DNA of 64,000 bases. It comes from Massilia agri (GTDB lineage: Bacteria; Pseudomonadota; Gammaproteobacteria; Burkholderiales; Burkholderiaceae_D). The notes under the pieces were generated by a model, which was not told the origin of the DNA, ran no database searches, and worked only from the letters and a program-made list of their open reading frames with translations. Positions within the stretch are counted from its first letter, which is position 1; each line of letters opens with the position of its first letter. The stretch is taken from assembly GCF_024753255.1 (NCBI RefSeq), contig NZ_JANUHA010000002.1, positions 186,001 to 250,000 on the forward strand. The letters are read 5' to 3'. The translations under genes and the position numbers were made by a program. This document shows, one piece after another, positions 8,722 to 17,931 of the stretch.

Positions 8722-9918
8722 TTGGATTTGTCGCAGGAGCGCTTCGAGCGCGCCGTCAATCTCATCTACGAGACGCTGGAAAACCGGGGCGGCTGGCGTC
8801 CGGTGCTGGAGTGCCTGCACGAGGCGGTCGGCGGCCGCGCGATCCACCTGCTGGCCTTCGACGCCGAGCATGGCGCCCTGTCGTACAGCGACGGCGCCGA
8901 CATGGCGCCCCAGATCGACCTCGAGTACATCCAGAAATACCAGTTCATCGATTCGCGCGTCGGCCTGCTGCGCACCCTGGCGCCGGACGTCTGGCTGCAC
9001 TGCCACGAGCACTTCGACGACGCCTTCGTGGCCGGCGATCCCTTCTATCAGGAATTCCTGATTCCCCACGGCGCGCGCTACCTGTCGGCCTGCAAGCTGG
9101 TGGAGAACGCGGAGGCGACCGTCATCCTGGCCTGCCTGCGGCGCACGGGCGAAGGCCCGATGCCGGCTGACGCCCTGGACTTCCTCGACCGCCTGCGCCC
9201 GCACCTGCAGCGCGCCGTGCGCCTCGGGCTCGCCCGCTTCGTCTACTCGGCCCAGGCCCTGGTCGGCCACGCCCTGGTCGACAAGCTGCGCCAGCCGGTC
9301 ATGCTGCTCACCACCACCGGCGACGTGGTGCTGGCCAACGAGGCCGCGCGCTGCCTGCTCGGCTCGACCAGCCTGGTGCAGGTGGCGGACGGCCGCCTGG
9401 TCCTGCCCCAGGCCTATCGCCGGACCTTCCTCGAGCAGTGCGCCGGGCTCGAACACGCGGTCCGCGCCACGGGGGCGGCGGCAGGTAGCGGCGGCGGCAA
9501 GGATTTTCGTTCGCTGCACATGACGAGCGAGCCCGGCGCCGCGCAGGACGTGCTCTACGGTTTCTTCACGATGCTGGTGCCGGAACGGACCCTGGGCAGC
9601 TTCGGCCTGCGGCCGCTGGTGATGCTGATCTTCTACCACCCTGGGTCGGCCCAGGTGATCGACTCGGCCCTCCTGACGGCGGCCTTCGGGCTCTCGCACG
9701 CGGAATGCCGGGTGGCGTCCCACCTGGCGGACGGAATGCCGCTCAAGGCGATTGCGGAGACGCTGGGGGTGCAATACGACACGGTGCGCAAGCAGCTGCT
9801 GTCGATCTACCAGAAGACGGCGACCAACCGGCAGCCGGAGCTGGTGAGGTTGCTGATGAATCTTCCCGCCTCGGCTGTTCAGCGGGCGCTGAAGTCAGAG
9901 GCGGCTGTGCTTTCGTAG
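8722..9918 (+). CDS. LuxR-type helix-turn-helix transcriptional regulator
   Basis: A 398-residue protein starting at TTG (8722) with GGGGA about 6 bases upstream; no in-frame ATG fits. The last ~70 residues form a LuxR/FixJ-type HTH (LSHAECRVASHLADGMPLKA, then TLGVQYDTVRKQLLSIYQK). The N-terminal ~300 residues look PAS/GAF-like and are not a recognised autoinducer-binding domain. It is not part of a visible two-component pair. Its TAG stop (9916-9918) lies inside the terminal inverted repeat of the element at 9915-10024. Target genes are unknown. Confidence 0.8.
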   Translation: MDLSQERFERAVNLIYETLENRGGWRPVLECLHEAVGGRAIHLLAFDAEHGALSYSDGADMAPQIDLEYIQKYQFIDSRVGLLRTLAPDVWLHCHEHFDDAFVAGDPFYQEFLIPHGARYLSACKLVENAEATVILACLRRTGEGPMPADALDFLDRLRPHLQRAVRLGLARFVYSAQALVGHALVDKLRQPVMLLTTTGDVVLANEAARCLLGSTSLVQVADGRLVLPQAYRRTFLEQCAGLEHAVRATGAAAGSGGGKDFRSLHMTSEPGAAQDVLYGFFTMLVPERTLGSFGLRPLVMLIFYHPGSAQVIDSALLTAAFGLSHAECRVASHLADGMPLKAIAETLGVQYDTVRKQLLSIYQKTATNRQPELVRLLMNLPASAVQRALKSEAAVLS

Positions 9919-10024
9919 GGTGGTCGGCTCCGCCGACCGCGCGTTCAACCAGTGCGTGAATAGCGCACGCCGCATCCGTTTATACGGGAGTTGAACGCGC
10001 GCACGGCGAAGCCGTGCACCCTAC
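9915..10024. repeat. GTAGGGTG inverted-repeat element, copy A (110 bp)
   Basis: The ends are GTAGGGTG (9915-9922) and CACCCTAC (10017-10024). Inside are a 7 bp hairpin GGTCGGC-TCC-GCCGACC (9922-9938), arm GCGCGTTCAAC (9939-9949), arm GTTGAACGCGC (9990-10000) and a 7 bp hairpin GCACGGC-GAA-GCCGTGC (10001-10017). The element fills the gap between two convergent genes. The TAG of the LuxR-type gene is its bases 2-4, and the M14 peptidase stop lies 4 bases beyond its other end. It has no coding capacity. It may form a cruciform or a bidirectional terminator without a U-tract. Confidence 0.9.
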
Positions 10025-10028
10025 AAAA

Positions 10029-11795
10029 TCAAGGCGCGACGTTGGTGCGCAGCACCGGATACAGCCTGAAACGCTCATCCCACGAGGCATGGCGCTGGGC
10101 GAAGAACTCCAGGCGCGCATGCGGGTTTTTGGCGAAGGCCGGGTCGGTTTCGAGGCGGCGCTTGAACTCCGCCGCCACCGCCGGATCCTTCAGCTGCTCG
10201 CGCGCCACGTCCTCGGCCACATACTCTTCCATGTATTCCTTGCGCTCGTAGGCGTTGTTGAAGAAGCCCCAGGCCAGCAGCGAGTCCGGGGCCTGCGGTT
10301 CCAGCATCGCCACGACCAGGCGCGCCTTCGGCTGGTTCACCGGCACGAAGAGCGAGCCCGCCAGCACGGCGCGCGCTTCCGGTTTCCAGTTGCCTTCCAC
10401 CGTCAGGCGCTGGTGCGACTCGAAGGAGGTGGCGCCAAAGGTCGCCTTGTCGGCGCGGAAGGTCTCGGCTTCCAGCTTCGCGATCGGCTTGCTCAGCTTC
10501 TGGAAGCTGATGCCGTGCAGCGCCAGTTTGTTCGCCACGATGTCGGCATAGGCGGCCGGCACGATGTAGCCGGCACGCGGCGCCGCGATCACCTTGTCGG
10601 CCACCACTTCCTCGCGCAGCGGCACGCGCCAGACCTGCGGTTTGCTTTCGTCGTAGCGGGTCATCAGCATGCCCGAGATATCGGACTGGGTGCGGGTGAA
10701 CTCGTAGCCATTGAAGTCGACCATCTGCGTTTTATCGGTGGTGCGGTAGGTCAGCGCCACCTCGCCGCCGGCCAGCTTCGATGCGCGCGCATCGGCCGCT
10801 TTCGCCGCAGCCTGCCAGTCGGCGCCGTTCTTCGCGACCTGCTCGAGGATCGAGATCACGGTGTTGTGGGTCACGCGCACGCGGGTCGGGTAGTCCTTCC
10901 ACGAGTGGGTCTCGACCAGCAGGGCCATGCGGTTGCGCAGCTGGAAGTAGCCGGTCGAGAAGCGCGGGTCCGAGACGCTGTCGATGAAGCCCGACATCGG
11001 GTCGTCGGTCTTGGCGAAGGACATGTAGTAGGACTGCGGGGTGGAGCCCTGCCTGGCGATGTCGCCGATCACGCCGGTGCGCAGGGCCAGGCCGGCCTTG
11101 CGGAATTCGGGGTCGCCCGAGTACACCGGCTCGACCTGGATCGAGACGTCGTGCTGGAACTTGGCGCCGTCGGTCACGTGCAGGTCGACGTAGGTCAGCG
11201 GGTCCCAGGCGTTCACCAGTTTCAGCATCGCCTGCATCTCGGGCGCGTCGGCCTTGACGTAGTCGCGGTTCAGGTTGAAGTTCTGCGCCGTGGTGCGCCA
11301 GCCCATCTCGACCGGGCCGCGCTGGTTCGGGCGGTTCCACTTGCCGAAGCGCTCGTGGCCGTCGACGTTGAAGACCGGGACGAAGACCAGCACCTGCTTC
11401 TCCAACGCGCCCTTGGCGAGTTTGCCGTCCAGGGTTTCGCGCAGGGCCAGGAAGCCGGCGTCCTTGCCGTCGATCTCGCCCGCATGGATGCCGCCCTGGA
11501 TCAGGGTCACCGGCAGGCCCGCCTTTTGCGCCGCGGCCGGCGTGAACACGCCCTTGCCGTTGACGATCAGCGCCAGCATCGGACGTCCTTCCGGGGTGCG
11601 GCCGAATTCGGTGCACTTGACCTGCTTCGGATACGCCTTCTGGAACGCGCCGCACAGGGTGATGACTTCGTCGTAGCGGCCGGTGGCCTGGAAGCCGGAG
11701 CGCTCGGAGATGGTCGTCAGGGCAGTCGCGGCGTGGGCGGTGTGCGACAGGGGGACAGCGGCCAGCATGGCCAGCAATACGGCGGAACGGATCAT
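10029..11795 (-). CDS. M14-family zinc carboxypeptidase, exported
   Basis: A 588-residue protein with a signal peptide (about residues 1-22). The zinc site of the M14 carboxypeptidase fold is visible: His104 and Glu107 (GGIHAGEID) and His206 (YVDLHVTDG). A candidate catalytic Glu is in LLVETHSWKDY. The family trims C-terminal residues from peptides or from cell-wall peptides; secretion suggests nutrient or envelope peptide processing. GGAGA precedes the start at 11795. The C-terminal ~200 residues beyond the catalytic domain form an accessory region of unknown role. Confidence 0.85.
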   Translation of the reverse strand: MIRSAVLLAMLAAVPLSHTAHAATALTTISERSGFQATGRYDEVITLCGAFQKAYPKQVKCTEFGRTPEGRPMLALIVNGKGVFTPAAAQKAGLPVTLIQGGIHAGEIDGKDAGFLALRETLDGKLAKGALEKQVLVFVPVFNVDGHERFGKWNRPNQRGPVEMGWRTTAQNFNLNRDYVKADAPEMQAMLKLVNAWDPLTYVDLHVTDGAKFQHDVSIQVEPVYSGDPEFRKAGLALRTGVIGDIARQGSTPQSYYMSFAKTDDPMSGFIDSVSDPRFSTGYFQLRNRMALLVETHSWKDYPTRVRVTHNTVISILEQVAKNGADWQAAAKAADARASKLAGGEVALTYRTTDKTQMVDFNGYEFTRTQSDISGMLMTRYDESKPQVWRVPLREEVVADKVIAAPRAGYIVPAAYADIVANKLALHGISFQKLSKPIAKLEAETFRADKATFGATSFESHQRLTVEGNWKPEARAVLAGSLFVPVNQPKARLVVAMLEPQAPDSLLAWGFFNNAYERKEYMEEYVAEDVAREQLKDPAVAAEFKRRLETDPAFAKNPHARLEFFAQRHASWDERFRLYPVLRTNVAP

Positions 11796-11854
11796 CCTTG
11801 AATCTCCGGCAATTGACGAGGTGACAAAGCGGATGATTATAGACCCGTTTTCCC

Positions 11855-11893
11855 AAATGAAACGGCCCGGGCAGCGGGTGCTGGCCGGGCCGT
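11855..11893 (-). terminator. Rho-independent terminator of the S41 lipoprotein gene
   Basis: On the minus strand a 9 bp GC-rich stem ACGGCCCGG/CCGGGCCGT (11893-11885 with 11870-11862) closes a 14-base loop and is followed by TTTCATTT. It sits 17 bases beyond the S41 gene stop and ahead of the M14 gene. Confidence 0.6.
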
Positions 11894-11909
11894 CTTCAAG
11901 GCGATGCGA

Positions 11910-13493
11910 TCAAGGTCGCGGCGGGGTGCGGATCGCGATTTCCTTCACCGGCGGACGCACGATCTCCATCGGAATCATGCGCGCGCGGCTGGCCGGCGGG
12001 CAGGCGCCGGTCTGGCGGTAGGACAGGGCCGCGGCGAGCAAGCCCTCGGCCGGGTCGCCGATCTCGCGCGACAGGTCGTCGGCCACCTGGCAGGTCGCAG
12101 CCAGGCCGTCGGCGTAGTCGCCGAAGCCCTTGTCGTTCACGCCCATGAATTCGATCGAGAAATAGGTCGTGCCGCAGTTCGGCACCGGCGTGAAGCCGTA
12201 GGGCTTGCCGCAGGTCTTGCTGCCGATGACGTCGACCTGGATGTCGGCGCCGCGCAGGCCGTTGATCACGGCTTCGCTGGCCGAGCAGGTGCCCTCGGTG
12301 GTCAGCACGGTGACGCGCTTCAGGCCCAGGTAGGGCAGCGGCGTGCCGGCCCGCGCCGGATTCGGCGCCGGGAAGCCATAGGCGGTGTCGAGGAAGGGGA
12401 TCGCCGGTTCTTGCGGAATCTTGTCGTTGTGCAGCGGGCGCTCGAAGACCTTGCCTTTCGTGGCTTCCGGCCCGGCGATCATGTACGAGAGCTCGCTGGC
12501 GACGTAGAGCAGGCCGCCGCCGTTGTAGCGCATGTCGAGCACCAGGTCGCTCACCGCGGCCTGCTTGAAGGTGGTGAAGGCGTCCAGCAGTTCTTTTTCC
12601 GATACGCCGTCGTGGGTCTCGAAGCTCAGGTAGCCGACCTTGCCGCTCGGGGTGTCGATCACCTTCACGTGCTTGACCGGGTCGGTGCTGACTTCCAGCG
12701 CCGTCATGCTCACGTCGTAGTTCGCCCCGCCGCGGCGCAGCGTGAAGTTGTGCGCGCTACCTGCGACTTCGGGGAAGAGGCCGGCGTTGATGCGGTCGAC
12801 CGAGGCGGCGTCAGAACCATTGACGAAGTCGACGCCGTCAACCCGCATCAGCATGTCGCCACGTTTCAGGCCGGCCGCCGCGGCCGGCGAACCCGGCTCG
12901 ACCAGGGTCACCAGCCAGGTGCGCGGGGCGGTCGAGCTGTTGCGCTTCCAGGTCACGCCATAGCCCAGCTCGATGCCCGCGTTCTGCAACTTGTCCCACT
13001 CGTCGCTCGGGTAGGTGAAGTGGTATTTGTCCTTCGGCTGGCCCGAGGCGGTCAGCGCGGGGGTCTTGAGGACGTTGAAGTAATCGATCGGGTTCGTGAA
13101 ATCCGCCATCTTGTAGGTGTTGGGGATTTCCTTGTACCAGAGGTAGTACTGGTGCGAGAACGCGCGCAGGAACTTCAGTTCGTCGAGCAGGGTGCCCTGG
13201 CGGTCGCGGTAGGGCTTGCCCTCGAAGTCGACGCCGGTGCGCGGCTTTTCGCACAGGTTCCAGTAGCTCAGGAAGGCATCGCCCAGGGTGCTCGGGTCGA
13301 GGTCGGCCGCCGACGGCGGGGTCGGGGTCGGGGCCGGGGTCGTCGGCGTGGTCGGATTCGTTACCGGCGGTGGCGTGGTGCCACCCGTGGGCGGACGCGC
13401 GCCGACACCGGGCGAACCGCCACCGCCGCCGCAGCCGGCGAGGACGCTTGCAAGAACAAAGGGGACGAACAGACGGAGGGATGGCGATCTCAT
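11910..13493 (-). CDS. S41-family serine protease lipoprotein
   Basis: A 527-residue protein. A lipoprotein signal ends in LASVLAGC, with Cys21 as the lipid-modified residue, followed by a Gly run and a Pro/Thr-rich linker. A PDZ-like segment (GLKRGDMLMRVDG) and the C-terminal-processing-peptidase core follow, with LDMRYNGGGLL and nucleophile Ser in EGTCSASEAV. Start 13493 was chosen because the signal peptide begins there; an upstream in-frame start would add about 38 non-signal residues. It is probably anchored to the outer membrane and acts in the periplasm or outside. The substrate is unknown. Confidence 0.85.
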   Translation of the reverse strand: MRSPSLRLFVPFVLASVLAGCGGGGGSPGVGARPPTGGTTPPPVTNPTTPTTPAPTPTPPSAADLDPSTLGDAFLSYWNLCEKPRTGVDFEGKPYRDRQGTLLDELKFLRAFSHQYYLWYKEIPNTYKMADFTNPIDYFNVLKTPALTASGQPKDKYHFTYPSDEWDKLQNAGIELGYGVTWKRNSSTAPRTWLVTLVEPGSPAAAAGLKRGDMLMRVDGVDFVNGSDAASVDRINAGLFPEVAGSAHNFTLRRGGANYDVSMTALEVSTDPVKHVKVIDTPSGKVGYLSFETHDGVSEKELLDAFTTFKQAAVSDLVLDMRYNGGGLLYVASELSYMIAGPEATKGKVFERPLHNDKIPQEPAIPFLDTAYGFPAPNPARAGTPLPYLGLKRVTVLTTEGTCSASEAVINGLRGADIQVDVIGSKTCGKPYGFTPVPNCGTTYFSIEFMGVNDKGFGDYADGLAATCQVADDLSREIGDPAEGLLAAALSYRQTGACPPASRARMIPMEIVRPPVKEIAIRTPPRP

Positions 13494-13577
13494 GCGCCGA
13501 TTATAGACGCCGCAAATCGCCCGAAGTGCAACCAACTGTAACAGTTGGAGCTGGATCACAACAAAGCATGCCAGTCG

Positions 13578-13605
13578 GATATGGCCGGCCGAAGCCGGCC
13601 ATATC
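13578..13605. other. Strong hairpin downstream of iorAB
   Basis: A 12 bp perfect stem GATATGGCCGGC/GCCGGCCATATC with a CGAA loop, about 10 bases beyond the IorAB stop (13615). No T-tract follows on either strand, so it may be an mRNA 3'-end stabiliser and not an intrinsic terminator. Confidence 0.6.
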
Positions 13606-13614
13606 AAGCTGTCA

Positions 13615-16600
13615 TCAAGCCGCCTGCGACGCCGTGCCTGCGGGCGCGTGGAAGGCCGCCACCAGGGCCGCTTCCTTCTGTTTCGCCGCCTTCAGGTGGC
13701 GCTCCTTCACGTGGCCATAGCCGCGGATGTCTTCCGGGATGCTGGCGATCGCCACCGCCTGGGCCAGGTTGTCCGGCGTGAGCTTGGGCAGCAGCGCTTC
13801 CACGGTCTGGCGGTACTCCTTGACCAGGGCGCGTTCGGTGCGGCGCTCGGCCGTGTAGCCGAACACGTCGAAGGGGGTGCCGCGCAGGCGCTTGAGCTTG
13901 GCCAGCACGCCGAAGGCCCCCATCATCCAGGAACCGTATTCCTGCTTCAGCGCGCGGCCTTCCTTGTCGTGCTTGGCCAGCAGCGGCGGCGCGAGATGGA
14001 ACTTGAGCTTGACGTCGCCTTCGAACATGTTCGCGATCTTGGCCTTGAAGGCCGGGTCGGTGTGCAGGCGGGCGACTTCGTACTCGTCCTTGTAGGCCAT
14101 CAGCTTGTAGAAGTAGCGGGCCACGGATTCGGTCAGGCGGGTGCCCTTGCCCAACTTCGCTTCCTCGGCGCGCACCTGGTCCACGAAGGCCTTGTACTTC
14201 GCGGCATAGGCGGCGTCCTGGTAGGCGGTGAGCAGATCCACGCGACGGTTGATGATGTCGTCCAGGCTCTCGCTGCGCTTGAACTCGATCACCTGGCTCG
14301 GCGTCGCCAGCTTCTTCACCGATGCCAGGTCGTGGGCGGCCGTGCGGCCCCAGTTGAAGGCGGCTTTGTTGAAGGGCACCGAGACGCCGTTCAGTTCGAT
14401 GGCCCTCAAGAGCGAGGCTTCCTGCAGCGGCACGTGGCCCTTCTGAAAGGCATAGCCCAGCATGAACATATTGGTGGCGATCGCATCGCCCATCAGGGCG
14501 GTGGCAATCTTGCCGGCGTCGACGAAATCGACATTGCTTTCGCCGCAGGCTTGTACGATGGCGCCTTTCGAGCCCTCGGCCGGGAACTGCCAGTCCGGGT
14601 TCTTCACGAAAGCCGCGGTGGTCGCGCCGGTCGAGTTGACGGCGGCCCAGGTGCGGCCTTCGCCCATGCGCGAGAGCGCATCGCGGCTGGCGGTGACGAT
14701 CTGGTCGCAGCCGATCACGAGGTCGGCGCTGCCGGTGCCGACGCGGGTCGAGTGCAGGTCGGCCTGGTGTTCGGCCAGGCGCACGTGCGACATCACCGGA
14801 CCGCCCTTCTGCGCGAGGCCCGACTGGTCGAGGACCAGCGCGCCCTTGCCTTCCACGTGGGCCGCCATGGCCAGGATCTGGCCGACGGTGACGACGCCGG
14901 TGCCGCCCACGCCGGCGATCAGGATGCCGAAGGGTTCGGCGACCTGCGGGATGCGCGGCATCGGCAGGGCCGGCGGGGCTGCATCCGCAGTCGCGGCTTT
15001 CTTCGGCTTCTTCAGGCCGCCGCCTTCGACGGTCACAAAACTAGGGCAGAAGCCGGAGACGCAGGAGAAATCCTTGTTGCAGGAGGACTGGTTGATCTGG
15101 CGCTTGCGGCCCAGCTCCGTTTCCAGCGGCTCCACCGACAGGCAGTTCGACTGCACCGAGCAGTCGCCGCAGCCTTCGCAGACGGCCTCGTTGATGACGG
15201 CGCGCTTGGCCGGGTCGGGGAACTCGCCCTTCTTGCGGCGGCGGCGCTTCTCGGAGGCGCAGGTCTGGTCGTAGATGACGGCGGAGACGCCCGGCATCTC
15301 GCGCAGTTCCTTCTGCACGTCCATCAGCTCGGAACGGTGGCGCACGGTGACGCCTTCGGCCCAGGCGTAGTCCTCGGGGTATTTTTCCGGTTCGTCGGTG
15401 ACGACGATGATCGGGCGCACGCCTTCGGCCGCGATCTGGCGCGTGATCATGCCCGGATCGAGCGGACCGTCGACGTTCTGGCCGCCGGTCATCGCGACCG
15501 CGTCGTTGTAGAGGATCTTGTAGGTGATGTTGACTTTCGCCGCCACCGCCGCGCGGATCGCCAGGATGCCCGAATGGAAGTAGGTGCCGTCGCCCAGGTT
15601 GACGAAGACGTGCTTCTCGTCGGTGAAGGGCGACTGGCCGATCCAGGTCGTGCCCTCTGCCCCCATGTGGGTGAAGGTGGAGGTTTCGCGGTCCATCCAC
15701 AGCACCATGTAGTGGCAGCCGATGCCGGCCATGGCGCGCGAACCTTCCGGCACCTTGGTCGAGCTGTTGTGCGGGCAGCCGGAGCAGAAGAAGGGGATGC
15801 GGTCGGTTTCCGGATTGGCTTTCGCCGGAATCGACTTCAGCACCAGCTCCTTGTTCTCCAGGTAGGCGATGCGTTCCTTCACGCGCTGCTCGACCGGGTG
15901 GCCGGCGCAATAATGCGAGATGCGCGAGGCGATGGCGCGGGCGATCTGGGCCGGGTTCAGCTCGTAGGTGGCCGGCAGCAGCCAGTCGCCGTGGCCCATG
16001 CGGTCCTTGTTGCTCCACTCGCCGGTGTCGTCGAACTTGCCGACCACGCGCGGACGCTCGCCGTCCGGCAGGTTGTACAGCGCTTCCTTGAGCGCGTATT
16101 CCATCACCTGGCGCTTCTCTTCGACCACCAGGATCTCGTCCAGTCCGCGCGCGAATTCGTGCACGCCTTCGGATTCGAGCGGCCAGGTCATGCCGACCTT
16201 GTACAGGCGCAGGCCGATGTCGGCGGCCGCCTGTTCGTCGATACCGAGGTCGGCCAGGGCCTGGCGGGTGTCGACATAGCTCTTGCCGGCAGTGATGATG
16301 CCGATCTTCGGCTTCTTGCTGTCCCAGATGATGCGGTTGAGCTTGTTGGCGCGCGCATAGGCCAGGGCCGCGTACCACTTGAAGTTGCTCATGCGGACTT
16401 CCTGGTCCAGCACGGCGTCCGGCCAGCGGATGTTCAGGCCGCCCGGCGGCATGTCGAAGTCGGTCGGCAGGGCGATCTGCACGCGGTCCGGATCGAGGTC
16501 GACCACGGCTCCGGATTCGATGATGTCGGTCACGCACTTCATCGACACCCACAGGCCCGTATAGCGGCTCATGGCCCAGGCGTGCAGGCCGAAGTCCAGG

Positions 16601-17169
16601 TATTCCTGCACGGACGACGGGTAGAGGACCGGGATGCCGCAGTGGGTCAGGATGTGGTCGGACTGGTGGGCGGTGGAGGAAGACTTGGCCGCATGGTCGT
16701 CGCCGGCCAGCACCAGCACGCCGCCATGCTTCGCCGAGCCGGCATTGTTGCCGTGCTTGAAGACGTCGCCGCAGCGGTCCACGCCCGGGCCCTTGCCGTA
16801 CCACATGGCGAACACGCCGTCGTACTTGGCGTCCTTGTAGAGATTGGTCTGCTGGGTGCCCCAGACGGCGGTCGCCGCCAGGTCCTCGTTCATGCCCGGG
16901 TGGAACTTCACGTGGTGGGCGTCGAGATGCTTCTTCGCCTTCATCGCGGTCTGGTCGACGGCGGTGACGGGCGAGCCGCGGTAGCCGGTGATGTAGCCGG
17001 CGGTGTTCAGGCCTGCCTTGAGGTCACGCTCGCGCTGGAGCATGGGCAGGCGCACCAGTGCCTGGGTGCCGGTCATGAACGCGCGGCCGCGTTCGAGCGT
17101 CCACTTGTCGTCCAACGTAATGTCGTGCTGGGGCAGCGCCAGGTTGGCGCGCTCGAGGGGTGCGTTCAT
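13615..17169 (-). CDS. Fused indolepyruvate ferredoxin oxidoreductase (IorA-IorB type)
   Basis: A 1184-residue fusion. Order: N-terminal pyruvate-oxidoreductase-like alpha part (GYRGSPVTAVDQ), a thiamine diphosphate-binding part (GDGTYFHSGILAIRAAV and NDAVAMTGGQ), a cysteine-rich iron-sulfur segment (CEGCGDCSVQSNC and CNKDFSC...C), then the gamma-like domain (GVGGTGVVTVGQ). The family oxidatively decarboxylates arylpyruvates such as indolepyruvate or phenylpyruvate from aromatic amino acids to acyl-CoA, reducing ferredoxin. The ATG at 17169 has a GGAGA site and is preferred over an upstream in-frame start. The divergent AsnC/Lrp gene is a likely regulator. The exact substrate is inferred. Confidence 0.88.
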   Translation of the reverse strand: MNAPLERANLALPQHDITLDDKWTLERGRAFMTGTQALVRLPMLQRERDLKAGLNTAGYITGYRGSPVTAVDQTAMKAKKHLDAHHVKFHPGMNEDLAATAVWGTQQTNLYKDAKYDGVFAMWYGKGPGVDRCGDVFKHGNNAGSAKHGGVLVLAGDDHAAKSSSTAHQSDHILTHCGIPVLYPSSVQEYLDFGLHAWAMSRYTGLWVSMKCVTDIIESGAVVDLDPDRVQIALPTDFDMPPGGLNIRWPDAVLDQEVRMSNFKWYAALAYARANKLNRIIWDSKKPKIGIITAGKSYVDTRQALADLGIDEQAAADIGLRLYKVGMTWPLESEGVHEFARGLDEILVVEEKRQVMEYALKEALYNLPDGERPRVVGKFDDTGEWSNKDRMGHGDWLLPATYELNPAQIARAIASRISHYCAGHPVEQRVKERIAYLENKELVLKSIPAKANPETDRIPFFCSGCPHNSSTKVPEGSRAMAGIGCHYMVLWMDRETSTFTHMGAEGTTWIGQSPFTDEKHVFVNLGDGTYFHSGILAIRAAVAAKVNITYKILYNDAVAMTGGQNVDGPLDPGMITRQIAAEGVRPIIVVTDEPEKYPEDYAWAEGVTVRHRSELMDVQKELREMPGVSAVIYDQTCASEKRRRRKKGEFPDPAKRAVINEAVCEGCGDCSVQSNCLSVEPLETELGRKRQINQSSCNKDFSCVSGFCPSFVTVEGGGLKKPKKAATADAAPPALPMPRIPQVAEPFGILIAGVGGTGVVTVGQILAMAAHVEGKGALVLDQSGLAQKGGPVMSHVRLAEHQADLHSTRVGTGSADLVIGCDQIVTASRDALSRMGEGRTWAAVNSTGATTAAFVKNPDWQFPAEGSKGAIVQACGESNVDFVDAGKIATALMGDAIATNMFMLGYAFQKGHVPLQEASLLRAIELNGVSVPFNKAAFNWGRTAAHDLASVKKLATPSQVIEFKRSESLDDIINRRVDLLTAYQDAAYAAKYKAFVDQVRAEEAKLGKGTRLTESVARYFYKLMAYKDEYEVARLHTDPAFKAKIANMFEGDVKLKFHLAPPLLAKHDKEGRALKQEYGSWMMGAFGVLAKLKRLRGTPFDVFGYTAERRTERALVKEYRQTVEALLPKLTPDNLAQAVAIASIPEDIRGYGHVKERHLKAAKQKEAALVAAFHAPAGTASQAA

Positions 17170-17374
17170 GCGGTGTCTCCGTGGTGTTCGGTGGGATGCG
17201 GAACGTGGCGCCATCGGCTCTTGTCGGCCTGTCGTGCGCGCGGGGCTGGTTCAGCCTGCTCCCGTATGGCGCACAGTATAGGGCTGGTGATCCGGCATTA
17301 AATTCCAAACAATTCCCCCCGCCGGGCGATTTGCGCAATAAAATTGCCGTGTTTGCGAATCAACCGAGGAAACC

Positions 17375-17890
17375 ATGTCAAAAATCGAGCTCGACAAGAC
17401 CGACCGCAAGATCCTGGCGGTGCTTCAGACGGATGGCCGGCTGTCGAACCAGGACGTGGCCGAGCGCGTCAACCTGTCCCCCTCCCCCTGCCTGCGCCGC
17501 ATCAAGCGCCTGGAAGAAGCCGGCGTCATCCGCCAGTACGTGGCGCTGGTGGACCCCGACAAGATCGGCCTGGGCCTGCTGGCCTATGTGAACGTGCGCC
17601 TGGAAAAGCACAGCGAAGTCGCCGGCGGCGCCCGCGGCGCCCCCAGCCTGCCGGCCACCTCTCCGCGCAACGACTTCGCGGTGTCGGTGGGCACCTGGCC
17701 GGAAGTGGTGGCCTGCTATGCGATGACGGGGGAGATGGATTTCCTGCTGCGCGTGCACGTGGAAGACATGGACCACTTCTCGCGCTTCATGATGGGCACC
17801 CTGCTCAAGCATCCGGCGGTGCTGGATGTGAAGTCGAGTTTTGCCTTGCAGCGGATCAAGGAGACCACGGCACTTCCCGTAGCCGGGTAG
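17375..17890 (+). CDS. Lrp/AsnC-family transcriptional regulator
   Basis: A 171-residue regulator. The N-terminal winged helix (DKTDRKILAVLQTDGRLSNQ, then RVNLSPSPCLRRIKRLEEAG) is standard for the family. The C-terminal RAM/effector-binding domain includes EVVACYAMTGEMDFLLRV. An insertion of about 10 residues rich in Gly/Ala/Pro occurs near 83-96. It is divergent from iorAB across a 205-base spacer, which suggests control of aromatic amino-acid breakdown by an amino-acid ligand. Its TAG stop (17888-17890) is supplied by the inverted-repeat element at 17887-17931. Confidence 0.9.
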   Translation: MSKIELDKTDRKILAVLQTDGRLSNQDVAERVNLSPSPCLRRIKRLEEAGVIRQYVALVDPDKIGLGLLAYVNVRLEKHSEVAGGARGAPSLPATSPRNDFAVSVGTWPEVVACYAMTGEMDFLLRVHVEDMDHFSRFMMGTLLKHPAVLDVKSSFALQRIKETTALPVAG

Positions 17891-17931
17891 GGCGGACGGG
17901 AGCGCCTAGCCGGCCCTGCCGTCCACCCTAC
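17887..17931. repeat. GTAGGG inverted-repeat element, copy D (45 bp minimal form)
   Basis: The left end is GTAGGGCGGACGGG (17887-17900) and the right end is CCGTCCACCCTAC (17919-17931). They are inverted repeats apart from one mismatch. The GCGTTCAA inner arms of the longer copies are missing. The TAG at 17888-17890 ends the AsnC/Lrp gene, and the complement of CTA at 17928-17930 ends the convergent GNAT gene, so both stop codons lie in the element. Confidence 0.85.

Noticed and set aside
13648-17301. Very long plus-strand frame (over 1200 codons) opposite iorAB
   Set aside because: The minus strand encodes a clearly recognisable oxidoreductase. The plus-strand translation is low-information Val/Gly/Arg-rich sequence.
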